Assembly: GCA_031273305.1 (NCBI GenBank)
Contig: JAISSC010000226.1
Span: 1 to 38,815 of the forward strand
Origin: Flavobacteriaceae bacterium
GTDB lineage: Bacteria; Bacteroidota; Bacteroidia; Flavobacteriales; Weeksellaceae
Direction of reading: 5' to 3'
DNA: 38,815 nucleotides
Positions 31,025 to 38,815 of this stretch are shown here, piece by piece (position 1 is the first letter of the stretch; each line of letters starts with the position of its first letter). The notes under the pieces are model-generated. The model was given only the letters and a program-made list of their open reading frames with translations, was not told the DNA's origin and ran no database searches. A program made the position numbers and the translations under genes.

Positions 31025-33853
31025 ATGTCGGGTATTCGATTAAGTAAAGTAATAAAAGACCTTAACATCTCTCTTGACAGAGCTGTGGAATACTTACATT
31101 CCAAAAACGTCGAGATTGAGAAAAACCCTAACGTTAAGTTAGATCAAGAAGCGTATGAATTATTAGTTACTGAATTTTCAGAAGACAAACTAAAAAAGGA
31201 TGCGTCTCTAGATGTGGTCATAAATAAAATTCCGGAGAAGAAGAAAGAAGAAAAGCCGGCTCATCCGGAGGTTATCAAGGCAAAAGCAGAAGAAATATCC
31301 AAACCTAAAACTCTGGGTAAAATAGATCTAGATGCCTATAAGTCTAAGAAGAATGTACCCGTAGAAGAACCTCCTGTTTCCCCACCGGTTGAAGATAAAA
31401 AAGAGGAAAAAGCAGAAGAGAAAATTTCAGGCATTAAGATCGTAGGTAAAATTTCTCCCGAAGAATTAGAAAGAGCCAAAGAACCTACACACCCCGTAAA
31501 GAAAAAAGAAGACGAAGAACCGTCAGAACAACCACAGGAGAAAAAAGAAGAACAAGAACAGATCAAAGAAGAATCGCTTCCGGTCTCTCCACAACAGGCA
31601 GAAGAACAGGGGAAAAAGCCGGATGAATCAGATGAACCGGATAAGATAGCCACGAAGTATCAAAAATTAGACGGTCCGAAGGTGACCGGACAAAAGATTG
31701 ATTTAGCCCAATTTCAGAGACCTAAAAAAAGCAGCAAAGAAAACTCCAATTCCGAGAAGAAGAAAAGAAAAAGAATTGTAAAAGATTCCAAAGTGGATGT
31801 TAATGCAGTAGCGAAGACCATTAACACGGATAAAAAAGGAGGGAATCAGGGACAGGATAAAAACAGACCATTTAAAAAAGGTAATTCCAATCATAAAAGA
31901 CCGGGAGGAAGCTCTAATAACAGGAATATCCGCCCTGTGGAACTGACAGACGAACAGGTTAAAAATCAAATCAAAGAAACCTTAGAAAAATTAACTTCGA
32001 AAGGAGGAAAATCAAAAAGCTCAAAATTCAGACGAGATAAAAGGATTCAAAGAAGAGAACAAGAAGCAGAACAATACGAACAGGAGAGAAAAGACAATAC
32101 CGTAAAAGTTACAGAATTTATTACGGTTAACGAATTAGCCAGCCTGATGAACGTTCCTCCTACGGAAATAATTTCTGCCTGTTTCTCCTTAGGAGTTATG
32201 GTGACCATGAATCAACGGTTAGATGCAGATACTCTGGTGTTGGTTGCAGACGAATTTGGATATAAAATAGAATTTACCGACACGGAAGTAGAAGAATCCG
32301 CCGCCGATGAAGAAATTGACAGCCCGGAAGACTTAGTAGCACGCGCACCGATAGTAACCGTTATGGGACACGTAGATCACGGTAAAACCTCCTTACTGGA
32401 CTATATAAGAAAAACCAATGTAATTGCAGGAGAATCAGGAGGAATAACCCAGCATATCGGGGCTTACAACGTTAAACTTTCCAACGGACAGAGAATTACT
32501 TTTTTAGATACTCCGGGACATGAAGCGTTTACGGCGATGCGGGCACGTGGAGCACAAGTAACAGATTTGGCTATTATTGTAGTAGCTGCCGACGACAATG
32601 TAATGCCGCAGACCAAAGAAGCTATAAGTCATGCTCAAGCAGCAGGAGTGCCTATGATATTTGCAATCAATAAAATAGATAAACCCAACTCCAATCCGGA
32701 TAAAATCAAGGAAGAATTATCCCAAATGAATTTACTGGTTGAAGACTGGGGAGGAAACATACAATCACAGGAAATTTCTGCGAAATTCGGTAATAACGTA
32801 GACGTATTGCTTGAGAAAGTTTTACTGGAAGCAGAAATTTTAGACCTAAAAGCAAACCCTAACCGTTTATCAAACGGAGTCGTTATTGAAGCAGCATTAG
32901 ATAAAGGACGCGGCTATGTCTCTACCATTTTAGTACAAAACGGAACTTTGCACGTAGGAGACTATATACTGGCAGGGAAAAATCACGGAAAAGTACGAGC
33001 TATGCTGGATGAAAGAGGAAACCCGATGAAAGAAGCAGGACCATCGGTTCCGGTTACCGTTTTGGGATTGGACGGTGCGCCGACCGCAGGAGATAAGTTC
33101 CGGGTTTTTGAAGACGAAAGAGAAGCCAAGCAGATAGCAAACAAGAGAGAACAGTTGATGAGAGAACAGTCCATCAGAACCCAGAAACATATTACTCTGG
33201 ACGAGATAGGAAGAAGGATCGCCTTAGGAGACTTCAAAGAGTTGAATATTATCCTCAAAGGAGATGTGGACGGTTCAGTAGAAGCATTGACTGATTCCCT
33301 GCAAAAATTATCCAATGACCAAATACAGATCAATATAATACACAAAGGAGTAGGACAAATAACAGAATCTGACGTATTATTGGCAGTAGCCTCAGACGCC
33401 GTTCTGATAGGATTCAACGTCCGACCTAACCTAAGTGCCAGAGATTTGGCTGAAAAAGAAGAGATAGAGATTAGAACTTATTCCATTATTTACGATGCAA
33501 TCAATGATGTAAAAGAAGCGATGGAAGGAATGCTCTCTCCCGAGATAAAAGAACAGATACTCGGAAATGTCGAAATCAGGGAAATATTCAAAATATCAAA
33601 AATAGGGACTATTGCCGGATGTATGGTTTTAGACGGAAAAATTACACGAAGTTCCAAAATAAGGATTATCCGGGAAGGAATTGTAGTCCATACAGGAGAA
33701 TTAGAGAGTTTGAAAAGATTTAAGGACGACGTAAAAGAAGTAGCCAAAGGATACGAATGCGGTTTGAATGTTAAGAATTATAACGATATTCAAATAGGAG
33801 ATTTATTGGAAGCATTCGAGGAAATAGAAGTTAAGAAAAAGTTGAAAATTTAA
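31025..33853 (+). CDS. infB: Translation initiation factor IF-2
   Basis: IF-2 is the GTPase that places formyl-Met-tRNA on the 30S subunit and drives subunit joining. The 942-residue protein has an IF2 N-terminal subdomain (IRLSKVIKDLNISLDRAVEYL), a long charged linker rich in K, E and P (about 60-340), and a second N-terminal subdomain (VNELASLMNVPPTEIISAC, from about 368). The G domain follows with GHVDHGKT (448-455), DTPGHE (495-500) and NKID (549-552), then the C-terminal domains II-IV ending IGDLLEAFEEIEVKKKLKI. It lies 62 bases after nusA; an imperfect promoter box (CATATTTG, 30989-30996) in that gap could allow extra transcription. Confidence 0.98.
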   Translation: MSGIRLSKVIKDLNISLDRAVEYLHSKNVEIEKNPNVKLDQEAYELLVTEFSEDKLKKDASLDVVINKIPEKKKEEKPAHPEVIKAKAEEISKPKTLGKIDLDAYKSKKNVPVEEPPVSPPVEDKKEEKAEEKISGIKIVGKISPEELERAKEPTHPVKKKEDEEPSEQPQEKKEEQEQIKEESLPVSPQQAEEQGKKPDESDEPDKIATKYQKLDGPKVTGQKIDLAQFQRPKKSSKENSNSEKKKRKRIVKDSKVDVNAVAKTINTDKKGGNQGQDKNRPFKKGNSNHKRPGGSSNNRNIRPVELTDEQVKNQIKETLEKLTSKGGKSKSSKFRRDKRIQRREQEAEQYEQERKDNTVKVTEFITVNELASLMNVPPTEIISACFSLGVMVTMNQRLDADTLVLVADEFGYKIEFTDTEVEESAADEEIDSPEDLVARAPIVTVMGHVDHGKTSLLDYIRKTNVIAGESGGITQHIGAYNVKLSNGQRITFLDTPGHEAFTAMRARGAQVTDLAIIVVAADDNVMPQTKEAISHAQAAGVPMIFAINKIDKPNSNPDKIKEELSQMNLLVEDWGGNIQSQEISAKFGNNVDVLLEKVLLEAEILDLKANPNRLSNGVVIEAALDKGRGYVSTILVQNGTLHVGDYILAGKNHGKVRAMLDERGNPMKEAGPSVPVTVLGLDGAPTAGDKFRVFEDEREAKQIANKREQLMREQSIRTQKHITLDEIGRRIALGDFKELNIILKGDVDGSVEALTDSLQKLSNDQIQINIIHKGVGQITESDVLLAVASDAVLIGFNVRPNLSARDLAEKEEIEIRTYSIIYDAINDVKEAMEGMLSPEIKEQILGNVEIREIFKISKIGTIAGCMVLDGKITRSSKIRIIREGIVVHTGELESLKRFKDDVKEVAKGYECGLNVKNYNDIQIGDLLEAFEEIEVKKKLKI

Positions 33854-33871
33854 TACGGAACTAAAAGACAT

Positions 33872-33883
33872 CGCAGATTCAAC
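33872..33883 (+). repeat. CGYAGATTCAAC box, copy 3
   Basis: CGCAGATTCAAC is followed by AAATGACTAAAGTTATCC; copy 4 has a similar TAAGTTATC further downstream, so the similarity extends beyond the 12-mer. Confidence 0.45.
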
Positions 33884-33949
33884 AAATGACTAAAGTTATC
33901 CACTAGTTTTTTTAGGTTTGGGCGTGCCCCTGTCGGGTCGGGCTATCCG

Positions 33950-33968
33950 TGTAGAGACGTCCCAATTT
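33950..33968 (-). repeat. 19-bp repeat matching 1474-1492 in reverse complement
   Basis: TGTAGAGACGTCCCAATTT is an exact reverse complement of bases 1474-1492 near the secreted-protein array. Here it sits inside the GC-rich repeat region. Confidence 0.6.
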
Positions 33969-34106
33969 GGGCGTACCTGTGGGCTTTCCACTACTATCCC
34001 TCACGCAGGGCAGTTCCATTGTCAGAGATACCCCTGTGCATCAGGCTGAGCCAATGATTGTTCCCATTATCTGGTTTTGTGCAGGATAGGACATTGCCGC
34101 CAAATG

Positions 34107-35561
34107 TTATCCTACGCTTCCTTCTAAGGAAATTTCGAGTAATTTTCTGGCTTCCACTGCAAATTCCATAGGGAGTTTATCCAGTACTTCCCTGCTGAAT
34201 CCGTTTACAATCAAAGCAATTGCCGTTTCCGTATCAATTCCCCTCTGGTTACAATAAAAAATCTGATCCTCCCCGATTTTTGAGGTGGTTGCTTCATGTT
34301 CCAGCTGGGCGGTTTTATTTTTTATCTCAATGTATGGAAAGGTATGTGCCCCACATTTATTTCCCATCAATAAGGAATCGCATTGTGAGAAATTCCGTGC
34401 ATTACCGGCACCGGGCATCACTTTCACCAATCCTCTGTAACTATTTTGCGACTTTCCGGCAGAAATACCTTTGGATATAATCGTGGAGCGGGTATTCTTC
34501 CCGATATGGATCATTTTAGTTCCTGTATCTGCCTGCTGATGGTTATTGGTTACTGCTATGGAATAAAATTCTCCTACGGAATTATCTCCTTTTAGAATAC
34601 ATGAAGGATATTTCCAGGTAACCGCAGAGCCTGTTTCTACCTGCGTCCAGGATACTTTTGCTTTTTTCTCACAGAGTGCTCTTTTGGTAACGAAGTTATA
34701 CACTCCTCCCTTTCCGTTTTTATCTCCCGGATACCAATTCTGAACCGTAGAATACTTAATTTCTGCGCCTTCTAACGCAATCAACTCCACCACTGCGGCA
34801 TGCAACTGGTTTTCATCCCTCTGTGGTGCGGTACATCCTTCAAGATAAGAAACATAACTTCCTTCATCGGCTATTAGCAGGGTTCTTTCAAACTGCCCTG
34901 TCCCGGATTGATTGATGCGGAAGTAGGTAGACAGTTCCATCGGGCATCTTACGCCTTTGGGAATATAACAGAAAGACCCGTCTGAAAAAACGGCGGAGTT
35001 TAATGCCGAATAAAAATTATCTCCTTTGGGAACGACTTTTCCTAAATATTTCCTTACTAAATCTGGATGGTTCTGAATGGCCTCACTGATAGAACAGAAG
35101 ATAATCCCTTTCTCAGCCAAAGTTTCGGAAAAAGTAGTCTTTACTGAAACGCTGTCTATTACTGCATCTACCGCAACTCCGGTTAAACGTTTTTGCTCTC
35201 CTAATGAAATTCCTAATTTCTCAAAAGTTTTTAATAATTCCGGGTCGACCTCCTCTAAGCTATTAAGTTCCTTTTTCTTTTTTGGAGCAGCATAATATAA
35301 AATATTCTCAAAATCGGGATCCTTAAATGATACATTCGACCAATGAGGGGAACTCATTTTTTTCCATATCCGGTAGGATTCTAATCTCCATTCCAACATC
35401 CATTCCGGTTCGTTCTTTCTCTTGGAAATTTCCTGTATTATTCCTTCATTTAAGCCTACGGGAAAGTCTTCATATTCCAAATCTGTTGACCAACCATATT
35501 CGTATTCTTTATTTTCGAGGTCTTCTCGTAATTCTTCTTCTGTATATTTAGTTCTGCTCAT
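34107..35561 (-). CDS. sufB: Fe-S cluster assembly protein SufB
   Basis: SufB is the scaffold subunit of the SufBCD complex that builds iron-sulfur clusters. The 484 residues show the family throughout: EYGWSTDLEYEDFPVGL near the start, VAVDAVIDSVSV, IPKGVRCPMELSTYFRIN, SYLEGCTAPQRDENQLHAAVVEL and the C-terminal EHEATTSKIGEDQIFYCNQR. The gene normally has sufC, sufD and sufS directly downstream, but here its 3' end faces infB across a repeat-rich gap, so the operon has been broken or was never joined. A TATTTTTG box lies upstream (35606-35613). Confidence 0.97.
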   Translation of the reverse strand: MSRTKYTEEELREDLENKEYEYGWSTDLEYEDFPVGLNEGIIQEISKRKNEPEWMLEWRLESYRIWKKMSSPHWSNVSFKDPDFENILYYAAPKKKKELNSLEEVDPELLKTFEKLGISLGEQKRLTGVAVDAVIDSVSVKTTFSETLAEKGIIFCSISEAIQNHPDLVRKYLGKVVPKGDNFYSALNSAVFSDGSFCYIPKGVRCPMELSTYFRINQSGTGQFERTLLIADEGSYVSYLEGCTAPQRDENQLHAAVVELIALEGAEIKYSTVQNWYPGDKNGKGGVYNFVTKRALCEKKAKVSWTQVETGSAVTWKYPSCILKGDNSVGEFYSIAVTNNHQQADTGTKMIHIGKNTRSTIISKGISAGKSQNSYRGLVKVMPGAGNARNFSQCDSLLMGNKCGAHTFPYIEIKNKTAQLEHEATTSKIGEDQIFYCNQRGIDTETAIALIVNGFSREVLDKLPMEFAVEARKLLEISLEGSVG

Positions 35562-35605
35562 CTTCTGTTTATAGATTAACCTAAAACCGGACTAATCCTG
35601 AAATA

Positions 35606-35613
35606 CAAAAATA
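35606..35613 (-). promoter_or_regulatory. -7 box for sufB
   Basis: TATTTTTG on the minus strand fits TAnnTTTG, 45 bases before the sufB ATG. The -33 element is not clear. Confidence 0.45.
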
Positions 35614-35675
35614 CGGAGATTATTATAGTTATGGCGAATGCTAATAATAGATTTTTTTAATACCGAAATTTCAAG

Positions 35676-35687
35676 CGTAGATTCAAC
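35676..35687 (+). repeat. CGYAGATTCAAC box, copy 4
   Basis: CGTAGATTCAAC continues as TTATGAATGCAACACTTGGC. This longer text is close to the IS30-type end that I recall as TGTAGATTCAATTGGTCAAC followed by GCAACA, suggesting a relic transposon end upstream of sufB. Confidence 0.5.
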
Positions 35688-35726
35688 TTATGAATGCAAC
35701 ACTTGGCTAAGTTATCATAAACAAAT

Positions 35727-37028
35727 TTATAATCGGGCGTCTATGACATCCCTACTTAAAAAGGATTTACAATCATAAACGACAGAATTTTCTTTAATGT
35801 ATTTTTTTATATCAAATCTTTTAAAATCATCATGAGATACCGCTAAAATAATTCCATCAAAGGTTTTATCGGGTTTTTGGTCGCTATTTTTTATCCCATA
35901 TTCTTGTTCTACAACCTCAGGCAAAGCCAACGGATCATATACAGATACATTTATCCCATATTCCTGAAGTTGTCGGATAATATCAAAAACTTTAGTATTT
36001 CTTACGTCCGGACAATTTTCTTTAAACGTAATTCCCAGAATCAAGATAGAAGAATTGTTAATGATAATATCTTTTTTTATCATTAGCTTGACTACTTCAG
36101 AAGCTATATAAAAAGGCATAGAATCATTTAATCGTCTTCCGGCTAAGATAATTTCGGAATGATAGCCTATTTCCATTGCTTTTTGAGCCAGATAATAGGG
36201 GTCGACACCAATACAATGTCCTCCAACCAATCCGGGTTTAAAGGGCAAAAAATTCCATTTGGTTCCGGCGGCTTCTAAAACTTCGGTAGTATCTACTCCA
36301 AGTAAATTAAATATTTTAGCCAGTTCATTAACAAAAGCAATATTAATATCTCTTTGGGCGTTTTCTATTACTTTAGCGGCTTCCGCTACTTTTATGGAAG
36401 AAGCTTTGTAAGTTTCTGCGCCAATGGATTTATACAAGTGCTCAATGCATTTTGCCGTTTCTTCCGTAGAACCCGAAATGACTTTTTTAATCGTTGTAAG
36501 AGTATGTATCTTGTCTCCCGGATTGATACGTTCAGGAGAATATCCAACAAAGAAATCAATATTATATCTTAACCCTGATTCTTCCTCCAATATAGGGATA
36601 CAGCTTTCTTCCGTACATCCCGGATAAGTAGTGGATTCGTAAATAACGATATTTCCTTTACTAAGAACCTGACCTGTCATTTGGGTTGCGGATAACAAAG
36701 AAGTCAGGTCGGGGCGGTTGGTAGAATCAACAGGAGTAGGAACCGTGATAATATAAATATTGGAGCCTGATATATCTTCTATCTTATCCGTAGGATAAAA
36801 ACCGATAGATTGTTCCGGTTCTTTTTTATCTTTCAGTAAAACACCGGCAATATCTTCCGAAGAAATTTCTCCCGTAGTGTCAATACATTCAAATAACTGT
36901 TTGATCTTAGTGGAGGAAATATCAAAACCGACAACCCTGTATTTTTTCGCAAACTCAATAGCCAAAGGCATTCCCACATATCCAAGACCTACGACAGTTA
37001 TTTTTATATTCTCAGGAAAAAAATTCAT
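35727..37028 (-). CDS. UDP-sugar 6-dehydrogenase (UDP-N-acetyl-hexosamine dehydrogenase, TviB/WbpO-like)
   Basis: This family oxidises C6 of a UDP-sugar twice, using NAD, to give a uronic acid for capsule or O-antigen. The 433-residue protein has a Rossmann motif (VVGLGYVGMPLAIEF, residues 12-26), VPTPVDSTNRPDL, the ESTTYPGCTEE block and the catalytic C272 in GGHCIGVDPYYLAQKA. The last motif is typical of the UDP-GlcNAc/GalNAc dehydrogenases (TviB, WbpO, VipA) rather than UDP-glucose dehydrogenase. KVIENAQRDINIAFVNELA and the C-terminal SILILGITFKENCPDVRNTK agree. It follows the epimerase gene by 15 bases and is probably cotranscribed with it. The exact substrate is uncertain. Confidence 0.88.
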   Translation of the reverse strand: MNFFPENIKITVVGLGYVGMPLAIEFAKKYRVVGFDISSTKIKQLFECIDTTGEISSEDIAGVLLKDKKEPEQSIGFYPTDKIEDISGSNIYIITVPTPVDSTNRPDLTSLLSATQMTGQVLSKGNIVIYESTTYPGCTEESCIPILEEESGLRYNIDFFVGYSPERINPGDKIHTLTTIKKVISGSTEETAKCIEHLYKSIGAETYKASSIKVAEAAKVIENAQRDINIAFVNELAKIFNLLGVDTTEVLEAAGTKWNFLPFKPGLVGGHCIGVDPYYLAQKAMEIGYHSEIILAGRRLNDSMPFYIASEVVKLMIKKDIIINNSSILILGITFKENCPDVRNTKVFDIIRQLQEYGINVSVYDPLALPEVVEQEYGIKNSDQKPDKTFDGIILAVSHDDFKRFDIKKYIKENSVVYDCKSFLSRDVIDARL

Positions 37029-37043
37029 TTATTACATAATTAT

Positions 37044-38102
37044 TTAAATATTATAAAAATCCCTATACCAGCTAATAAAATTTTTAATCCCTTCTTTCAC
37101 AGAAGTCTGAGGACGGTATCCTAAATTTTCAACTAAGTCGGTAATATCTGCATACGTCGCCGGAACATCTCCGGGTTGGATTGGGAGTAAATTTTTTTCC
37201 GCTTTTTTACCCAGTTCTTCTTCAATGGTTTCAATAAAGTCCGTAAGCTCCATAGGGTTACTACTACCTATGTTATAAACTTTATAAGGAGCAATGGAAG
37301 AAGAAGGGTCGGGTTGTTTTGCATCCCAATTTTTATTTCCCTTAGGCAGATTGTCATTTACCCGTATAACTCCTTCCACAATATCTGAAATATACGTAAA
37401 GTCCCGTTGCATTTTACCATAATTATAAACCTTGACAGGCTTATTTTCAAGGATAGATTTAGTAAAAATGAAAAAGGCCATATCAGGTCTTCCCCAAGGT
37501 CCGTATACAGTAAAAAAACGTAATCCGGTAGTAGGAATCCCAAATAAATGACTGTATGTGTGAGCCATTAATTCATTACTTTTCTTGCTCGCCGCATATA
37601 AACTTACCGGATGGTCTATATTATCCTTAGTAGAGAAAGGCTGTTTTTCATTCAATCCGTATACACTGGAACTACTGGCATAGGTCAGATGTTTAATAGC
37701 ATAGTTTCGGCAACACTCCAGTATATTTAAAAATCCGACAATATTGGAATCAATGTAGGCTTGAGGATTTACCAAAGAATACCTAACCCCCGCTTGAGCT
37801 GCCAAATTAATAACTTGATCAAATTTTTCCTGTTCAAATAATTTTTCCAGATTTTCCTTATCCTCCAAATTTAATTTTATAAATGAAAAGTTAGGATATT
37901 TTGAGCTTCGGATAAGACGGTTATATTCAATGTCCTGTTTTGCAAACCCACTGGCATGCAATCTTCCGTACTTTAGATCAACATCATAATAATCATTGAT
38001 ATTATCCAACCCTGTTATTTCATCACCTCTTTTAGCTAATGCCTCTGCAAGATGATACCCAATAAACCCGGCGGTTCCGGTTATAAGAATTTTCATTGGC
38101 AA
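37044..38102 (-). CDS. NAD-dependent nucleotide-sugar 4-epimerase (UDP-glucuronate 4-epimerase-like)
   Basis: This extended short-chain dehydrogenase inverts C4 of a UDP-sugar. The 352 residues show the Gly motif TGTAGFIG (8-15), GLDNINDYYDVDLKYGRL (a stretch usual in UDP-glucuronate 4-epimerases), SSSSVYG (143-149) and catalytic Y169 with K173 (YAASK). The ATG at 38096 (third residue) is an equally good start. Beside a TviB/WbpO-like dehydrogenase, it could instead act on an N-acetyl-hexosamine or its uronate, as TviC/WbpP do; motif similarity favours the glucuronate group. The pair would supply an acidic sugar for a surface glycan. No glycosyltransferase is in the window. Confidence 0.87.
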   Translation of the reverse strand: MPMKILITGTAGFIGYHLAEALAKRGDEITGLDNINDYYDVDLKYGRLHASGFAKQDIEYNRLIRSSKYPNFSFIKLNLEDKENLEKLFEQEKFDQVINLAAQAGVRYSLVNPQAYIDSNIVGFLNILECCRNYAIKHLTYASSSSVYGLNEKQPFSTKDNIDHPVSLYAASKKSNELMAHTYSHLFGIPTTGLRFFTVYGPWGRPDMAFFIFTKSILENKPVKVYNYGKMQRDFTYISDIVEGVIRVNDNLPKGNKNWDAKQPDPSSSIAPYKVYNIGSSNPMELTDFIETIEEELGKKAEKNLLPIQPGDVPATYADITDLVENLGYRPQTSVKEGIKNFISWYRDFYNI

Positions 38103-38121
38103 AATGATAAACTACAAACTA

Positions 38122-38129
38122 CAAAGGTA
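38122..38129 (-). promoter_or_regulatory. -7 box for the epimerase-dehydrogenase pair
   Basis: TACCTTTG on the minus strand, 20-26 bases before the candidate starts of the epimerase gene, fits TAnnTTTG. It is divergent from the box for the lipoprotein gene at 38221. Confidence 0.5.
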
Positions 38130-38186
38130 CTATTTTATAATGATTTCTTTCAGGAAAAAAAAGAGGATACTCTGTATAATAATTAC

Positions 38187-38194
38187 TACTTTTG
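38187..38194 (+). promoter_or_regulatory. -7 box for the terminal lipoprotein gene
   Basis: TACTTTTG fits TAnnTTTG, 26 bases before the ATG at 38221. Confidence 0.45.
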
Positions 38195-38220
38195 GTAAAC
38201 AAAGATTTAAGCTAAAAACT

Positions 38221-38815
38221 ATGAAAACAGTAAAAAATTTGAGCCTTATAAGCAGCTGTATATTGCTGATATTGGGATGTAAAACAGTAAATCTGACAGA
38301 AGTTCAGCATATTTATCCCAATCAGGTTATAGATTCTACTCTAACAGCAGATTCAAATTACATAAAAGAAATAGCTCCGTATAAAAATAGGCTGGATTCC
38401 ATTATGAATCAACCTATTACGTATGCAAAAGAAGATTTCACTAAAGAGGGCTATTCCAGTAATGAAGGAAATCTGTTAGCGGATCTACTATTGGATTTCT
38501 CTAAAAAGTATGCCATCCCTGCTCCGGATTTTTGTTTATTAAACATCGGGGGAGTAAGAACAATCATTCCTAAAGGAACGGTAACTGTGGGAAATATATT
38601 TGAAGTGGCTCCTTTTGAGAATGAGATAGCATTTGTCCGGTTAGACGCTTCACAGATGAAAGAAATGTTTGATTATCTGGGCAAAGAGAAAAAAGGGCAT
38701 CCGTTAGCGGGAATTAAGATCGCTTACAAAAAAGGTAAACTGCATTCGGTAGAGATTGGCGGGAAACCGTTTGATCCCAATAAAAAATACTGGGTGGTTA
38801 CTATTGATTATTTAA
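38221..38815 (+). CDS. Lipoprotein with 5'-nucleotidase C-terminal-like domain (partial, runs off the window)
   Basis: The gene is cut at the window end; 198 codons are visible. ATG 38221 gives a lipoprotein signal peptide (MKTVKNLSLISSCILLILGC, lipidated C20). No acidic export signal follows the cysteine, so it may face the periplasm. The region EGNLLADLLLDFSKKYAIPAPDFCLLNIGGVRTIIPKGTVTVGNIFEVAPFENEI is the pattern of the substrate-binding C-terminal domain of UshA-type 5'-nucleotidases (NxGG.R..ip.G.it.g......PF.n), but no metallophosphatase domain precedes it. In related bacteria the phosphatase half is often a separate downstream gene, which cannot be checked here. Confidence 0.82.
   Translation, partial: MKTVKNLSLISSCILLILGCKTVNLTEVQHIYPNQVIDSTLTADSNYIKEIAPYKNRLDSIMNQPITYAKEDFTKEGYSSNEGNLLADLLLDFSKKYAIPAPDFCLLNIGGVRTIIPKGTVTVGNIFEVAPFENEIAFVRLDASQMKEMFDYLGKEKKGHPLAGIKIAYKKGKLHSVEIGGKPFDPNKKYWVVTIDYL

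Larger units (their letters stand above)
33854..34106. other. GC-rich intergenic repeat region between infB and sufB
   Basis: No gene is seen. The left part holds a CGCAGATTCAAC box (33872-33883). From about 33917 the DNA is markedly GC-richer than the window (for example GGGCGTGCCCCTGTCGGG) and includes a 19-base segment (33950-33968) that is the reverse complement of 1474-1492. The GC-rich text resembles a dispersed intergenic repeat I associate with Bacteroidota genomes, from memory only. It separates two convergent genes. Confidence 0.55.

Noticed and set aside
32983..33417. Long minus-strand ORF (144 residues) opposite infB
   Set aside because: It is a shadow of infB codon usage with serine-rich, featureless translation; similar shadows occur opposite nusA (30563-30976 and 29657-30136) and rimP (29218-29685).

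Overview
The window looks like chromosomal DNA from a Bacteroidota bacterium, most likely class Flavobacteriia. It is AT-rich. Many genes have a TAnnTTTG box a short way upstream, several with a TTG 18-21 nt before it, which is the Bacteroidota -7/-33 promoter. Shine-Dalgarno sequences are mostly absent. A subtilisin-like protease ends in a PNPVKD-type C-terminal domain typical of type IX secretion, one lipoprotein has an SDDD surface-export-like signal, and the housekeeping genes read as flavobacterial. I cannot fix the genus.

Layout. 1-4490: a tandem array of paralogous secreted proteins of unknown function, read here as the order A1(partial)-B1-palindromic element-C-A2-B2-degraded element. 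This is a duplicated block. Gene C carries a C9 tract inside its signal-peptide region that puts start and body in different frames; one added C restores the full protein, so this is a candidate phase-variable switch. 4490-6109: type IX-secreted S8 protease. 6232-8727: purK-purE, then convergent tyrA. 9002-9126: initiator tRNA-Met with terminator. 9196-12911: an AT-rich restriction-modification pair (single-chain type IIG-like enzyme plus a small PD-(D/E)xK protein). 13076-15225: aroQ, AI-2E family membrane protein and YciO/Sua5-like gene in one direction. 15313-16947: tRNA-Leu(CAA), a putative surface lipoprotein and an RpiB/LacAB isomerase. 17253-18704: a soluble twin-ATPase ABC protein. 18821-22206: circularly permuted ATP-grasp, alpha-E and transglutaminase genes. 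22415-25176: polyprenyl synthase, GSCFA protein and TatD. 25271-25494: an antitoxin-like gene whose toxin partner is only a six-codon stub. 25552-26234: rplU-rpmA. 26399-28959: fmt, HAD hydrolase and a periplasmic LolA-like protein. 29249-33853: rimP-nusA-infB. 33854-34106: GC-rich intergenic repeats. 34107-35561: sufB alone. 35727-38102: a nucleotide-sugar epimerase and dehydrogenase pair. 38221-end: start of a lipoprotein with a 5'-nucleotidase C-terminal domain.

Most of the window is core metabolism and translation. The accessory parts are the array with its repeats, the restriction-modification island, the antitoxin remnant, and dispersed repeats near rearrangement-prone junctions (12-mers CGYAGATTCAAC at four sites; a 19-bp inverted pair between the array and the infB/sufB junction). 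The array combines secretion, gene duplication, variable C-terminal domains and a homopolymer switch, and is the best candidate for an undescribed system of surface variation.
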